DNA from: a bacterium | GTDB taxonomy: Bacteria > Patescibacteriota > Minisyncoccia > UBA6257 | Direction: 5' to 3' | Assembly: GCA_030673525.1 (NCBI GenBank) | Contig: DAOVIY010000037.1 | Coordinates: forward strand, 1-5,866 | DNA length: 5,866 bases | In this document: in pieces, positions 1 through 4,642 of the stretch | How the letters are laid out: every line of letters starts with the position of its first letter | Numbering within the stretch: the stretch's first letter is position 1 | The notes under the pieces: model-generated | The model's database searches: none | Told to the model about the DNA's origin: nothing | What the model saw: only the letters and a program-made list of their open reading frames with translations | Translations under genes and position numbers: made by a program

Positions 1-192
1 AGATTCCAGAGGAACAAGTATTAAAAAGATTAAATATAAAATAATCCCAATACCATTGGCAAAAATTAGTAATACAAAAAATATTCTTACCAACAAAGGA
101 TCAATTCCTAAATGTTTAGCTAAACCGCCACAAACTCCTGCAATCATTCTATTATCTCTTGAACGATAAACTTTTTTTATTGGTTCTTCCAT
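1..192 (-). CDS. PspC-domain membrane protein, N-terminal part (cut by window edge)
   Basis: The reverse complement gives 64 residues starting MEEPIKKVYRSRDNRMIAGV and running off the left edge in frame. Residues 8-31 (VYRSRD, then MIAGVCGGLAKHLGID) match the start of the PspC domain, with its typical basic segment and G-V-C-G-G-L-A core. Residues about 34-60 are strongly hydrophobic and form a membrane segment. PspC-domain proteins are inner-membrane proteins linked to envelope stress in proteobacteria; in other bacteria the domain is common on small proteins of unknown role, so only the domain is claimed. The start is the first ATG in the frame and directly precedes the domain. There is no Shine-Dalgarno sequence; a CATAAT hexamer (200-205) lies 7 nt before the ATG and an extended -10 lies further up at 229-234. 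Total length and C-terminal half are unknown. Confidence 0.85.
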   Translation of the reverse strand, partial: MEEPIKKVYRSRDNRMIAGVCGGLAKHLGIDPLLVRIFFVLLIFANGIGIILYLIFLILVPLES

Positions 193-228
193 AATTTTAA
201 TTATGATTTATTTTAAGACCTTTCTTCT

Positions 229-234
229 ATTCTA
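229..234 (-). promoter_or_regulatory. Possible extended -10 promoter for the PspC-domain gene
   Basis: On the minus strand TGGTAGAAT fits an extended -10 (TG, one base, TAGAAT). It lies directly downstream of a terminator T-run and 36 nt before the PspC start codon. No good -35 is visible at 16-18 nt. A start here would give a leader of about 30 nt. Confidence 0.35.
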
Positions 235-235
235 C

Positions 236-257
236 CAAAAAATCGCCTCTTTGGCGA
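236..257 (-). terminator. Intrinsic terminator with short GC stem
   Basis: The minus strand reads TCGCC, loop AAAGA, GGCGA (stem arms 243-247 and 253-257), followed by TTTTTTGG. It is the second of two tandem hairpins between the NYN gene and the PspC-domain gene. It probably acts as a back-up terminator for the NYN transcript. Confidence 0.6.
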
Positions 258-262
258 GAAAT

Positions 263-290
263 AAAAACTGCCCAGCGATGGACAGTTTTT
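263..290 (-). terminator. Hairpin terminator downstream of the NYN gene
   Basis: Arms 263-270 (AAAAACTG) and 283-290 (CAGTTTTT) are perfectly complementary. Three further pairs (272-274 with 279-281) close a four-base loop, and one C/A mismatch separates the two stems. On the minus strand the A-rich arm comes first and the T-rich arm last, as in an intrinsic terminator. The sequence is symmetric enough to act in both directions. Confidence 0.55.
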
Positions 291-312
291 GGTTTTTACC
301 TCTATTTTTGCT

Positions 313-348
313 ACTCTGCTCCCCCAACTGAACACTATTAGAACCTGT
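313..348. repeat. 3'-end repeat, copy A
   Basis: This copy contains GCTCCCCCAACTGAACAC followed by TATTAGAACCTGT on the plus strand. It closely resembles the copy at 1009-1040 (GCTCCGCCAGCTAAACGC, TGTTAGAACCTGT) and more distantly those at 2982-3015, 3132-3164 and 4652-4669. It ends exactly at the last bases of the NYN gene. On the minus strand its GTTC and GAGC segments can pair and leave a small hairpin. Read on the plus strand it encodes QLNTIRTCLFIK and a stop. Confidence 0.55.
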
Positions 349-702
349 CTATTTATTAAATAATGTCTTTTCTCTAAATTTTTCTATGTCCTCTGGCAAC
401 AAAAGACGAGATAAATTAGCATACTTTTGTATCCCTAAGGAAGGAGCGTGAGCAAAACCGACATATTCAATCTTTTTATTTTTATATTTTACATATCTTA
501 CGGCTGGAATTAAATCGGTATCAGAACTTACCAAGATAGCTGTATCGTATAAATCATCAACAGCCCCAACAATTAAATCTACCGCAATTTTTACGTCAGT
601 TCCTTTCGGGAAAGCTATCTCTTTGTCTTTTAAATAACCATAAAAATTACTGCCGTCTATATAAACAGCAACTCTTTCTTTTTTGTTATTTTGGTTATCC
701 AT
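349..702 (-). CDS. NYN-domain (LabA/DUF88-like) protein, short form with apparent internal deletion
   Basis: The 117-residue product belongs to the NYN group of PIN-like metal-dependent ribonuclease folds, predicted to act on RNA in the cytoplasm. Visible motifs: VAVYIDGSNFYGYL (11-24) with the first acidic residue D16; GTDVKIAVDLIVGAVDDLYDTA (34-55) with D36 and D42; ILVSSDTDLIPAV (56-68) with D61 and D63; and a C-terminal part ending LLLPEDIEKF. The acidic positions expected of the active site are therefore present. The spacing is odd: in usual NYN proteins about 50-60 residues separate the IDGSN segment from the KGTDVKIAVD segment, but here only about ten do (KDKEIAFPKG). The frame is open throughout, so this looks like an in-frame loss of the middle of the domain and may be inactive. 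The start is the only sensible ATG; it has no Shine-Dalgarno sequence but has TATAAT 8 nt upstream. Confidence 0.85.
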   Translation of the reverse strand: MDNQNNKKERVAVYIDGSNFYGYLKDKEIAFPKGTDVKIAVDLIVGAVDDLYDTAILVSSDTDLIPAVRYVKYKNKKIEYVGFAHAPSLGIQKYANLSRLLLPEDIEKFREKTLFNK

Positions 703-710
703 ACAATGTA

Positions 711-716
711 ATTATA
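711..716 (-). promoter_or_regulatory. TATAAT -10 element for leaderless start of the NYN gene
   Basis: A perfect TATAAT on the minus strand lies 8 nt before the NYN ATG (700-702). Transcription would start at or within about two bases of the start codon. No good -35 lies 16-18 nt upstream (candidates are AGGTTC-like), so the assignment rests on the -10 and its position. Confidence 0.4.
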
Positions 717-742
717 AGAACCTGCCCTTGGCAGAACCTTGA

Positions 743-798
743 AATTAAACTTCTATTTATATAGAAAATCAATGTAGTTTAATTATAGAATCATTCTA
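743..798. repeat. Nested inverted repeats and dyads upstream of the NYN gene
   Basis: Three symmetric elements lie together. AATTAAAC (743-750) and GTTTAATT (777-784) are perfect inverted repeats. Between them TTCTAT (751-756) and ATAGAA (761-766) form a second pair around TTAT. A separate 13-bp palindrome TAGAATCATTCTA occupies 786-798. On the minus strand a TATAAT (782-787) overlaps the edges of the outer repeat and the palindrome. This could be a regulator-binding region for the NYN gene or a leader structure; no protein partner is visible. Confidence 0.4.
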
Positions 799-801
799 AA
801 T

Positions 802-831
802 AAAAAACTACCCTTGCCGAAGCAGGGGTAG
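802..831 (-). terminator. Strong intrinsic terminator with TTCG tetraloop
   Basis: On the minus strand CTACCCCTGC, TTCG, GCAAGGGTAG forms a 10-bp stem (arms 808-817 and 822-831, one G-T pair) closed by a C(UUCG)G tetraloop, followed by TTTTTTATTT. This is a textbook rho-independent terminator. It lies after the radical SAM gene and its first terminator, and about 10 nt downstream of the start site predicted from the promoter at 848-876. Confidence 0.85.
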
Positions 832-847
832 TGTTCATAGTAATTGT

Positions 848-876
848 ATACTATCGCTAATATGTTTCTTTGTCAA
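848..876 (-). promoter_or_regulatory. Sigma70-type promoter directly upstream of a terminator
   Basis: The minus strand has TTGACA (871-876, perfect -35), a 17-nt spacer and TAGTAT (848-853, four of six -10 bases). The predicted start is near 841. The strong hairpin at 808-831 follows about 10 nt later, so the transcript would be either a fragment of about 40 nt or, after read-through, a leader of about 140 nt for the NYN gene. Confidence 0.55.
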
Positions 877-883
877 GTGGAAA

Positions 884-940
884 ACTCTGCTCTGCGGGTA
901 GGATTCGAAAAGTTGCCCTAAGGCAGGCCCAAGGCCCGGG
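884..940. repeat. 3'-end repeat-like copy G with adjoining GC-rich patch
   Basis: The segment ACTCTGCTCTGCGGGTAGG followed by ATTCGAA (884-910) resembles the copy at 2982-3015 in its ACTCTGCTC start and TTCGAA-like end. It runs into a GC-rich stretch (914-940) with a small TGCC/GGCA hairpin and a GGCCC-AA-GGCCC direct repeat. The base composition differs sharply from the rest of the window, which suggests inserted or repeat-derived DNA. No gene is supported here. Confidence 0.35.
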
Positions 941-974
941 AAATAGGTTCTCACCACACCAACAAAGCAAAACA

Positions 975-1003
975 AAATTCCCCACCATAAAGGTGGGGAA
1001 TTT
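975..1003 (-). terminator. Intrinsic terminator of the radical SAM gene
   Basis: A perfect 12-bp inverted repeat (975-986 and 992-1003, core TTCCCCACC and GGTGGGGAA) surrounds a 5-nt loop. On the minus strand it is followed by the T-rich run TTTTGTTTTGCTTTG. It lies about 65 nt beyond the radical SAM stop codon. Confidence 0.75.
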
Positions 1004-1008
1004 AATTT

Positions 1009-1040
1009 GGCTCCGCCAGCTAAACGCTGTTAGAACCTGT
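1009..1040. repeat. 3'-end repeat, copy B
   Basis: This is the copy most like 313-348. On the minus strand GGTTC pairs with GAGCC, and CAGC pairs with GCTG inside it, leaving a 5-nt loop, so the unit can form a compact two-part hairpin. It lies between the radical SAM stop codon (28 nt away) and the terminator at 975-1003. Read on the plus strand it encodes QLNAVRTCLIGI and a stop at 1053-1055. Confidence 0.55.
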
Positions 1041-1067
1041 TTGATAGGGATTTAAGCTTTTTGTGGT

Positions 1068-2888
1068 TTAACGTTGAGACACTAAAGATTTTATAGAATT
1101 TTTTAATCTTTCCTGACTTAGGAATAATAATTCTTCGTTATTCTCTCGACCGATAGCTTGCCAAGGTTGAGTTATATTCCCCTTTTTGCCCGTATAGAAT
1201 ACCAACAAACAATCCAATCTCGGTTTAGTTTTGCTCATATCTTTGATGTATCTTTTGTAAAAAGGTGTATATTTTATAAAAAAAGATCTGATGCAGTCAT
1301 CGAATTCTCTAAAAATTTCTGCTTTTTCCTCCGCCACCCTATAAACGATGTAATCTTTAGCAGCCTCTCTGCTTCTTTCCATAATCTTGCTTTTTGATTC
1401 CAAATCTTCTCCAAAAATATTCTTTCTGGCATTGGACACTAATTTTTTAAAATCTGGTTGGCTGCAAATATCATTTGTAATCTCTTGCTTCGTCTTTGTT
1501 AAATGCATGAGAAAATCAGCAGAATATCTTTTATACAAAACCGATATTGGGATTACTGAAAACAGTCCATCATATCTGTTAGCAATTTCGGTTAAAGTCT
1601 TGACATACTTTTCAGTTTTCTCTTTGGGTATTTTATTTACCTTTTGAACCCTTTCATCGCCAGGGGAAATATAAATTTTTAGCCCTGGCTTATATATTTT
1701 AACCAACTCGTCATTAAGTCTTTTTAAATTATCTAATGTTGCTTCTTCGCATAATTCTGCGTAATCTATAGGCAAATTGGGGTTTTTGCATCCTCCCCAA
1801 AATTGGAATAATTTTATTGGTAAATTTTTAGATATCTTACGTTCGATTTTCCCTAAAATAAGATTCTTTGTATTTTCGAGAGGCAACGACCCAACTCTAA
1901 ATTTTTTGTTAGTTAAAATTTTATAAATTCCCCCAGTCAGTTCACTATATTCTTTTTCTAAAAAATTTCGGCTATGTTTATCTCTGTCCTTTAATTGAAT
2001 AAATCTATCGGAAGTAATCAAATTATACAAACTTGTTTCTCTAATGTTTCCGACTTCATCTGTAATATTAGCATCGGTGTGATAAACATTTCCGTAAATA
2101 TCTATCTGAGCTACATATTTGTATCTTCTTCGGTCAGCCCCAACAATCGGAGAATCAGGTTGCCATTCAAATCCGAATTGTTTCTTGTTAATTTCCGATA
2201 ATTTCTTATACAAAGTTTCTATCATCTCTTTTGGTAATTTCATTTCTTCTCTCGCCCGTCCTGTTATAGTAATTGTCTCTATCCAGGGTATAATTCCGTT
2301 TTTTCTACAAAAGATAAATAATTTTGGTATTTCCTTATAATTTTCCTTGAGAATAATGCAGTTCAAAGCCAACCTTTTATCTTCTGCAAATCCCATGTTG
2401 ACCAACATTTCGATTTTATCCAAAAATACTTTTTGAGCTCCTTTTACACCAACTAATTTATCATTTATTTCGGGATTGAAAGAATTCAATTTCACCATTA
2501 AATTTATGTCTTTTCTATTCAGCCATTCAGCTAACTCCTTGGTTAAAAGAAGACCATTGGTGAACAGAACCACGCCGAGACCAAAACCCTTAATAAATTC
2601 AATTATCTCCTTTAGATTTTTATATAACAATGGCTCTCCGCTACCCGTAATACTTACTACTTTAATTCCTAATTCTTTCGCCTGTTTTATATTATTTTTT
2701 ATTTCATCTAAAGATAATTTTTCTTCTTTATTATCACTTTCTTCATTAGTAAAAGGCGCATTGCTCAAACAATAAACGCATTTAAGGTTGCACTTTTCAA
2801 TTACATGTATTCTTAATTCCAACAAAAGATTATTACTATCAAAATCTTCTTCGGAAAAATCTATTGCTTTTAGAAATGGCGGTTTCAT
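1068..2888 (-). CDS. Radical SAM protein with large unassigned C-terminal domain
   Basis: I chose the ATG at 2886-2888, giving 606 residues. The frame is open further up to 3038, but that extension reads through a terminator (2950-2975) and a repeat. The N-terminal part is a radical SAM enzyme: C33-x3-C37-x2-C40 binds the 4Fe-4S cluster, TGSGEP (81-86) is the SAM-contacting glycine motif, and TNG (110-112) and VKLNSFNPEINDKLVG (132-147) fit later barrel strands. Residues 257-295 (IDIYGNVYHTD, then EVGNIRETSLYNL) have the outline of a SPASM/twitch segment but contain no cysteine, so no auxiliary cluster is likely. From about 355 a second domain begins: KLFQFWGGCKNPNLPIDYAE, then IYKPGLKIYISPGDERV. 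Its layout resembles isonitrile synthases (PvcA/DIT1 group), but this is a resemblance by eye only. Substrate unknown. There is no Shine-Dalgarno sequence; a TTGAAT/TAGCAT promoter ends 8 nt before the ATG. It is a single-gene unit. Confidence 0.85.
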   Translation of the reverse strand: MKPPFLKAIDFSEEDFDSNNLLLELRIHVIEKCNLKCVYCLSNAPFTNEESDNKEEKLSLDEIKNNIKQAKELGIKVVSITGSGEPLLYKNLKEIIEFIKGFGLGVVLFTNGLLLTKELAEWLNRKDINLMVKLNSFNPEINDKLVGVKGAQKVFLDKIEMLVNMGFAEDKRLALNCIILKENYKEIPKLFIFCRKNGIIPWIETITITGRAREEMKLPKEMIETLYKKLSEINKKQFGFEWQPDSPIVGADRRRYKYVAQIDIYGNVYHTDANITDEVGNIRETSLYNLITSDRFIQLKDRDKHSRNFLEKEYSELTGGIYKILTNKKFRVGSLPLENTKNLILGKIERKISKNLPIKLFQFWGGCKNPNLPIDYAELCEEATLDNLKRLNDELVKIYKPGLKIYISPGDERVQKVNKIPKEKTEKYVKTLTEIANRYDGLFSVIPISVLYKRYSADFLMHLTKTKQEITNDICSQPDFKKLVSNARKNIFGEDLESKSKIMERSREAAKDYIVYRVAEEKAEIFREFDDCIRSFFIKYTPFYKRYIKDMSKTKPRLDCLLVFYTGKKGNITQPWQAIGRENNEELLFLSQERLKNSIKSLVSQR

Positions 2889-2896
2889 AATTTGGT

Positions 2897-2926
2897 ATGC
2901 TATTAATTTTAAATTACGATATTCAA
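2897..2926 (-). promoter_or_regulatory. Putative leaderless promoter of the radical SAM gene
   Basis: On the minus strand TTGAAT (2921-2926) and TAGCAT (2897-2902) are separated by 18 nt. The -10 lies 8 nt before the ATG, the same distance as for the NYN and nucleotidyltransferase genes. Each hexamer matches consensus at four of six bases. Its position downstream of the terminator at 2950-2975 supports the start at 2888. Confidence 0.4.
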
Positions 2927-2948
2927 TAAAAAAAATCAAGTTATCAAA

Positions 2949-2975
2949 TAAAAAACCGCCTCTTTGACGAGACGG
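2949..2975 (-). terminator. Intrinsic terminator upstream of the radical SAM gene
   Basis: On the minus strand CCGTCTC, loop GTCAAA, GAGGCGG (arms 2956-2962 and 2969-2975, one G-T pair) is followed by TTTTTTAT. It is the first clear terminator downstream of the toxin-antitoxin pair and separates that unit from the radical SAM gene. Confidence 0.8.
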
Positions 2976-2981
2976 CTTCAC

Positions 2982-3015
2982 TACTCTGCTCGCCAGATGG
3001 GACGATTTTCGAACC
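2982..3015. repeat. 3'-end repeat, copy C
   Basis: The plus strand reads TACTCTGCTCGCCAGATGGG then ACGATTTTCGAACC. The start matches copy A (ACTCTGCTC) and the end aligns with copy D 150 bp further on (GGACGCATTTAGAACA). It makes a pair of diverged direct repeats with D, and lies immediately before the terminator on the minus strand. Confidence 0.45.
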
Positions 3016-3094
3016 TTAAAATGGATAGATTCAATCAAATGTCCCGAACTACTAATAAAACAAATAAAAGAGTTCTTAGCAACCCCCTGACATT

Positions 3095-3108
3095 TCGGGT
3101 ATACCCGA
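3095..3108. repeat. Perfect 14-bp palindrome
   Basis: TCGGGTATACCCGA is a perfect palindrome in the spacer between repeat copies C and D. It could be a protein-binding site. It has no loop, so a hairpin would be strained, and no promoter is evident beside it. The rest of the 2889-3221 spacer holds only the promoter, terminator and repeats listed separately. Confidence 0.4.
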
Positions 3109-3143
3109 GCTACTCAGCGATTTTTCTTTTCTATGTGCTCCCC

Positions 3144-3233
3144 ATGTTGGACGCATTTAGAACAGTTGACTGGAATAGAATAAAGGAAGATTTAAGTATT
3201 CTACAACAAAATATCAACTACTCACTTATTTAG
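3144..3233 (+). pseudogene. Short plus-strand coding remnant, copy D (MLDAFRTVDW type)
   Basis: A 29-codon frame begins MLDAFRTVDWNRIKEDL and ends in TAG at 3231-3233, overlapping the last bases of the opposing toxin gene. A 45-nt block (3150-3194) matches 4655-4699 at 38 of 45 positions. Six of the seven differences fall at third codon positions; four are silent and the other three changes are N/K, R/K and D/E. That is a protein-coding pattern, so this is probably the 3' end of a once longer gene, or a very short gene, not random sequence. The frame is open upstream to 2964 but the extra part overlaps a repeat and a terminator. No start signal is seen and I do not recognise the family. Confidence 0.4.
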
Positions 3234-3761
3234 TTTCTGCTCTTTTTTACATTTATTAAAACTTTTACCTATGTAATTAAGATTATATCTACTAATATGT
3301 TTTGAAGTTGTAAGATGTTCATATAATCTAAACATATCTTGATTAGATAATCTGCTTGCGTGGTTAATACGTTTTTCTTTTTTATATTCATTCAAAACAG
3401 ATAAATCTATTGTATCCAAGTCTCTGTTTATGATAATCATACTATCTTTATCTAAACATCCTAAATAATTTTTTTTATCAAGAAAAAAAACATCGGATAA
3501 ATTCACTGGCTTAATCTCTTTATCTTTGTTTCTTTTATTCTGGAACTTATTATAAAAATGCTTTCTCGAGCACTTATTTCCTATACAATAATCATTAAAA
3601 AAATCACAGAGCATATCAAAAGCTCTGTAAATTTGTGAGGTTATTACACTGTATAATATTTTATCCTTACCAGCGAGACCAAATATGATAATAAAATGAG
3701 AATGAAAACAATATTCAACTTTTCTACAATCAATTATATCGCCGAATTCATAGTTTATCAT
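3222..3761 (-). CDS. Putative toxin of a Panacea-type pair, PemK/MazF-like N-terminus
   Basis: The product has 179 residues from the ATG at 3759-3761. A TTG four codons upstream (3771-3773) is an alternative start; neither has a Shine-Dalgarno sequence. The N-terminal part YEFGDIIDCRK (4-14), HFIIIFGLAGKDKILYSVITS (22-42) has the shape of PemK/MazF-type toxins: an early GDI motif, a hydrophobic strand, then a strand ending ITS. Residues 102-160 (LDKDSMIIINRDLDTI, RLSNQDMFRLYEHL, TSKHIS) also fit a PemK-like end, with a conserved-looking D-S pair and a late helix. The middle (60-90) is basic and lysine/asparagine-rich. If the assignment holds it would act as an mRNA endonuclease, but the similarity is weak and another toxin class is possible. 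It lies 23 nt after the Panacea-domain gene on the same strand, the usual antitoxin-then-toxin order. Confidence 0.5.
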   Translation of the reverse strand: MINYEFGDIIDCRKVEYCFHSHFIIIFGLAGKDKILYSVITSQIYRAFDMLCDFFNDYCIGNKCSRKHFYNKFQNKRNKDKEIKPVNLSDVFFLDKKNYLGCLDKDSMIIINRDLDTIDLSVLNEYKKEKRINHASRLSNQDMFRLYEHLTTSKHISRYNLNYIGKSFNKCKKEQKLNK

Positions 3762-3784
3762 AGCAGTGTTCAAGAATATTTACT

Positions 3785-4303
3785 TTAATCATCCAAAACT
3801 TTCCTTCCGCCTAATTCATCGGCTAATTCATAACTGATTACAGAATTCTCGCTTGTGTGTTTATAAGGGGCTTCTTTATGAGTTTTTTTTGTTAGAACAC
3901 TGGCTTTTCTATTACCCAATTTATCTATTACTTTATTTATTAAATCTGTCTCATAACTTGATAACATTCTCAAATCATATTTCTTATCTCTATCTTCAAT
4001 AATCTTTCCGTATTTGTCTTTGGCCTCTTTTAAATAAATAATATCTGAAAATTGACTTTTAACCCAACCTTCAACTACTGGTTCTTCTAAATTATCTATT
4101 TCATTTTTTATAAAAGAAGGAACGGGACCATAAGGTAGTTTATAATATATATCATTTGTAATAGAACTCTTCCTCTCAGCATAAGATATAAAATCAATAT
4201 AATAAAATAATTTCATTAATTTTGTAACATACAACCTGTCAACTTTATCAACAAAATATAATATAATTGTCCTTATTTTTTTAATATTAATAGAATCTGC
4301 CAT
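3785..4303 (-). CDS. Panacea-domain (SocA/DUF4065-like) antitoxin
   Basis: The 172-residue product carries the Panacea signature: VTKLMKLFYYIDFISYAERK (26-45), then YYKLPYGPVPSFIKNEID (53-70) with the conserved GPV, and near the C-terminus SSYETDLINKVIDKLG (115-130) and THKEAPYKHT (141-150). Panacea proteins are known as versatile antitoxins (and, as SocA, as a protease adaptor) that neutralise toxins of unrelated folds encoded next to them. Length is typical. The downstream gene starts 23 nt after its stop and is the probable toxin. The ATG at 4301-4303 begins just before the domain; its AT-rich leader has no Shine-Dalgarno sequence. A 17-bp dyad at 4350-4366 overlapping a -10-like element suggests autoregulation. 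Confidence 0.8.
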   Translation of the reverse strand: MADSINIKKIRTIILYFVDKVDRLYVTKLMKLFYYIDFISYAERKSSITNDIYYKLPYGPVPSFIKNEIDNLEEPVVEGWVKSQFSDIIYLKEAKDKYGKIIEDRDKKYDLRMLSSYETDLINKVIDKLGNRKASVLTKKTHKEAPYKHTSENSVISYELADELGGRKVLDD

Positions 4304-4349
4304 ATTTTTAAAAATAAAAATTAAATTTTAATAAGATTAATACTTTGTT

Positions 4350-4387
4350 TTAGTATATCATACTAACAAGATAATATATAATATCAA
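4350..4387 (-). promoter_or_regulatory. Promoter and dyad operator of the toxin-antitoxin pair
   Basis: TTAGTAT-ATC-ATACTAA (4350-4366) is a 17-bp dyad with 7-bp perfect arms; a further ATACT half-site lies at 4340-4344. On the minus strand TATGAT (4357-4362, five of six -10 bases) sits inside the dyad. TTGATA (4382-4387) is the best -35, but its 19-nt spacer is longer than ideal. Binding to the dyad would block the promoter, the standard arrangement for autoregulated toxin-antitoxin pairs. Confidence 0.5.
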
Positions 4388-4391
4388 TTTA

Positions 4392-4597
4392 TAAAAAAGC
4401 TCCTTGAAATTAGATCTTTATCTCTGACATTCCCAGAAACCGCTTATTTAGCTCGGCTCCGCCTCTCTTAAAAAAATAAAGAAAATTGGATCTCAGGGTT
4501 CATAAGCATTTTTATGTTTCTCCTACCAGTAACTGCAAGTCCGTGAGCTGTGGTTAAGCTGGTGCTTTGCATGCTAAAGAATCTAATTCAAGGAGTT
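4392..4597 (-). ncRNA. Candidate structured RNA of about 205 nt with own promoter and terminator
   Basis: No minus-strand protein frame explains this stretch. The 5' end (AACTCCTTGAATTAGATTC, from about 4597) is complementary to the 3' end (TCTAATTTCAAGGAG, ending at 4399). Together with the adjoining UUUA/UAAA they make a closing helix of about 20 bp with single-base bulges. The 3' arm is followed by TTTTTT, so the helix also serves as terminator. Inside, CCAG/CTGG, AACC/GGTT and AGCTC/GAGCT pair in nested order across asymmetric loops, and CATAA/TTATG forms a hairpin nearer the tip, giving a rod-like fold. A near-consensus promoter ends 6 nt upstream. Size, rod shape and independent transcription are compatible with a 6S-type RNA, but I see no decisive family motif; a lineage-specific RNA is equally possible. 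SRP and tmRNA signatures are absent. Confidence 0.6.
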
Positions 4598-4603
4598 ATT
4601 ATT

Positions 4604-4631
4604 AGTATAGCAAAGCACAAGTGTATGTCAA
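4604..4631 (-). promoter_or_regulatory. Near-consensus sigma70-type promoter of the candidate RNA
   Basis: On the minus strand TTGACA (4626-4631, perfect) and TATACT (4604-4609, five of six) are separated by 16 nt. Start is predicted near 4597, exactly at the 5' arm of the long closing helix. It is the best-matching promoter in the window. The spacer contains GTGCTTTGC, complementary to GCAAAGCAC inside the RNA (plus-strand copies at 4610-4618 and 4562-4570). Confidence 0.7.
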
Positions 4632-4642
4632 TAATAGCAATA

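Noticed and set aside
870..1055. 61-codon plus-strand frame across the 703-1067 spacer
   Set aside because: It runs through repeat copies, a GC-rich repeat-like patch and a terminator; the peptide looks like translated repeats and there is no start signal.
1158..2775. Several plus-strand frames of 68-99 codons opposite the radical SAM gene
   Set aside because: They are antisense to a clear gene, have no motifs and lack initiation signals.
884..3015. tRNA genes or tRNA remnants, because of TTCGAA and D-arm-like GTTCAG..GGGGAGC strings
   Set aside because: T-stem and acceptor pairing cannot be formed around these strings in any copy, so a functional tRNA is excluded; the resemblance may be chance or very old.
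2889..3038. N-terminal extension of the radical SAM protein by 50 residues
   Set aside because: The extension reads through an intrinsic terminator and a repeat copy, and a promoter-like element lies just before the ATG at 2886-2888. The radical SAM motif spacing fits the shorter start.
2964..3143. Longer plus-strand reading frame leading into the DAFRTVDW remnant
   Set aside because: It overlaps a terminator stem and a repeat and shows no recognisable domain. Only the last part has a coding-type substitution pattern.
4440..4480. SAM-I riboswitch, because of AAGAGAGGCGGAG on the minus strand
   Set aside because: The GATGAAACC and GGCAACC core segments of the SAM-I aptamer are missing and no biosynthesis gene lies directly downstream.
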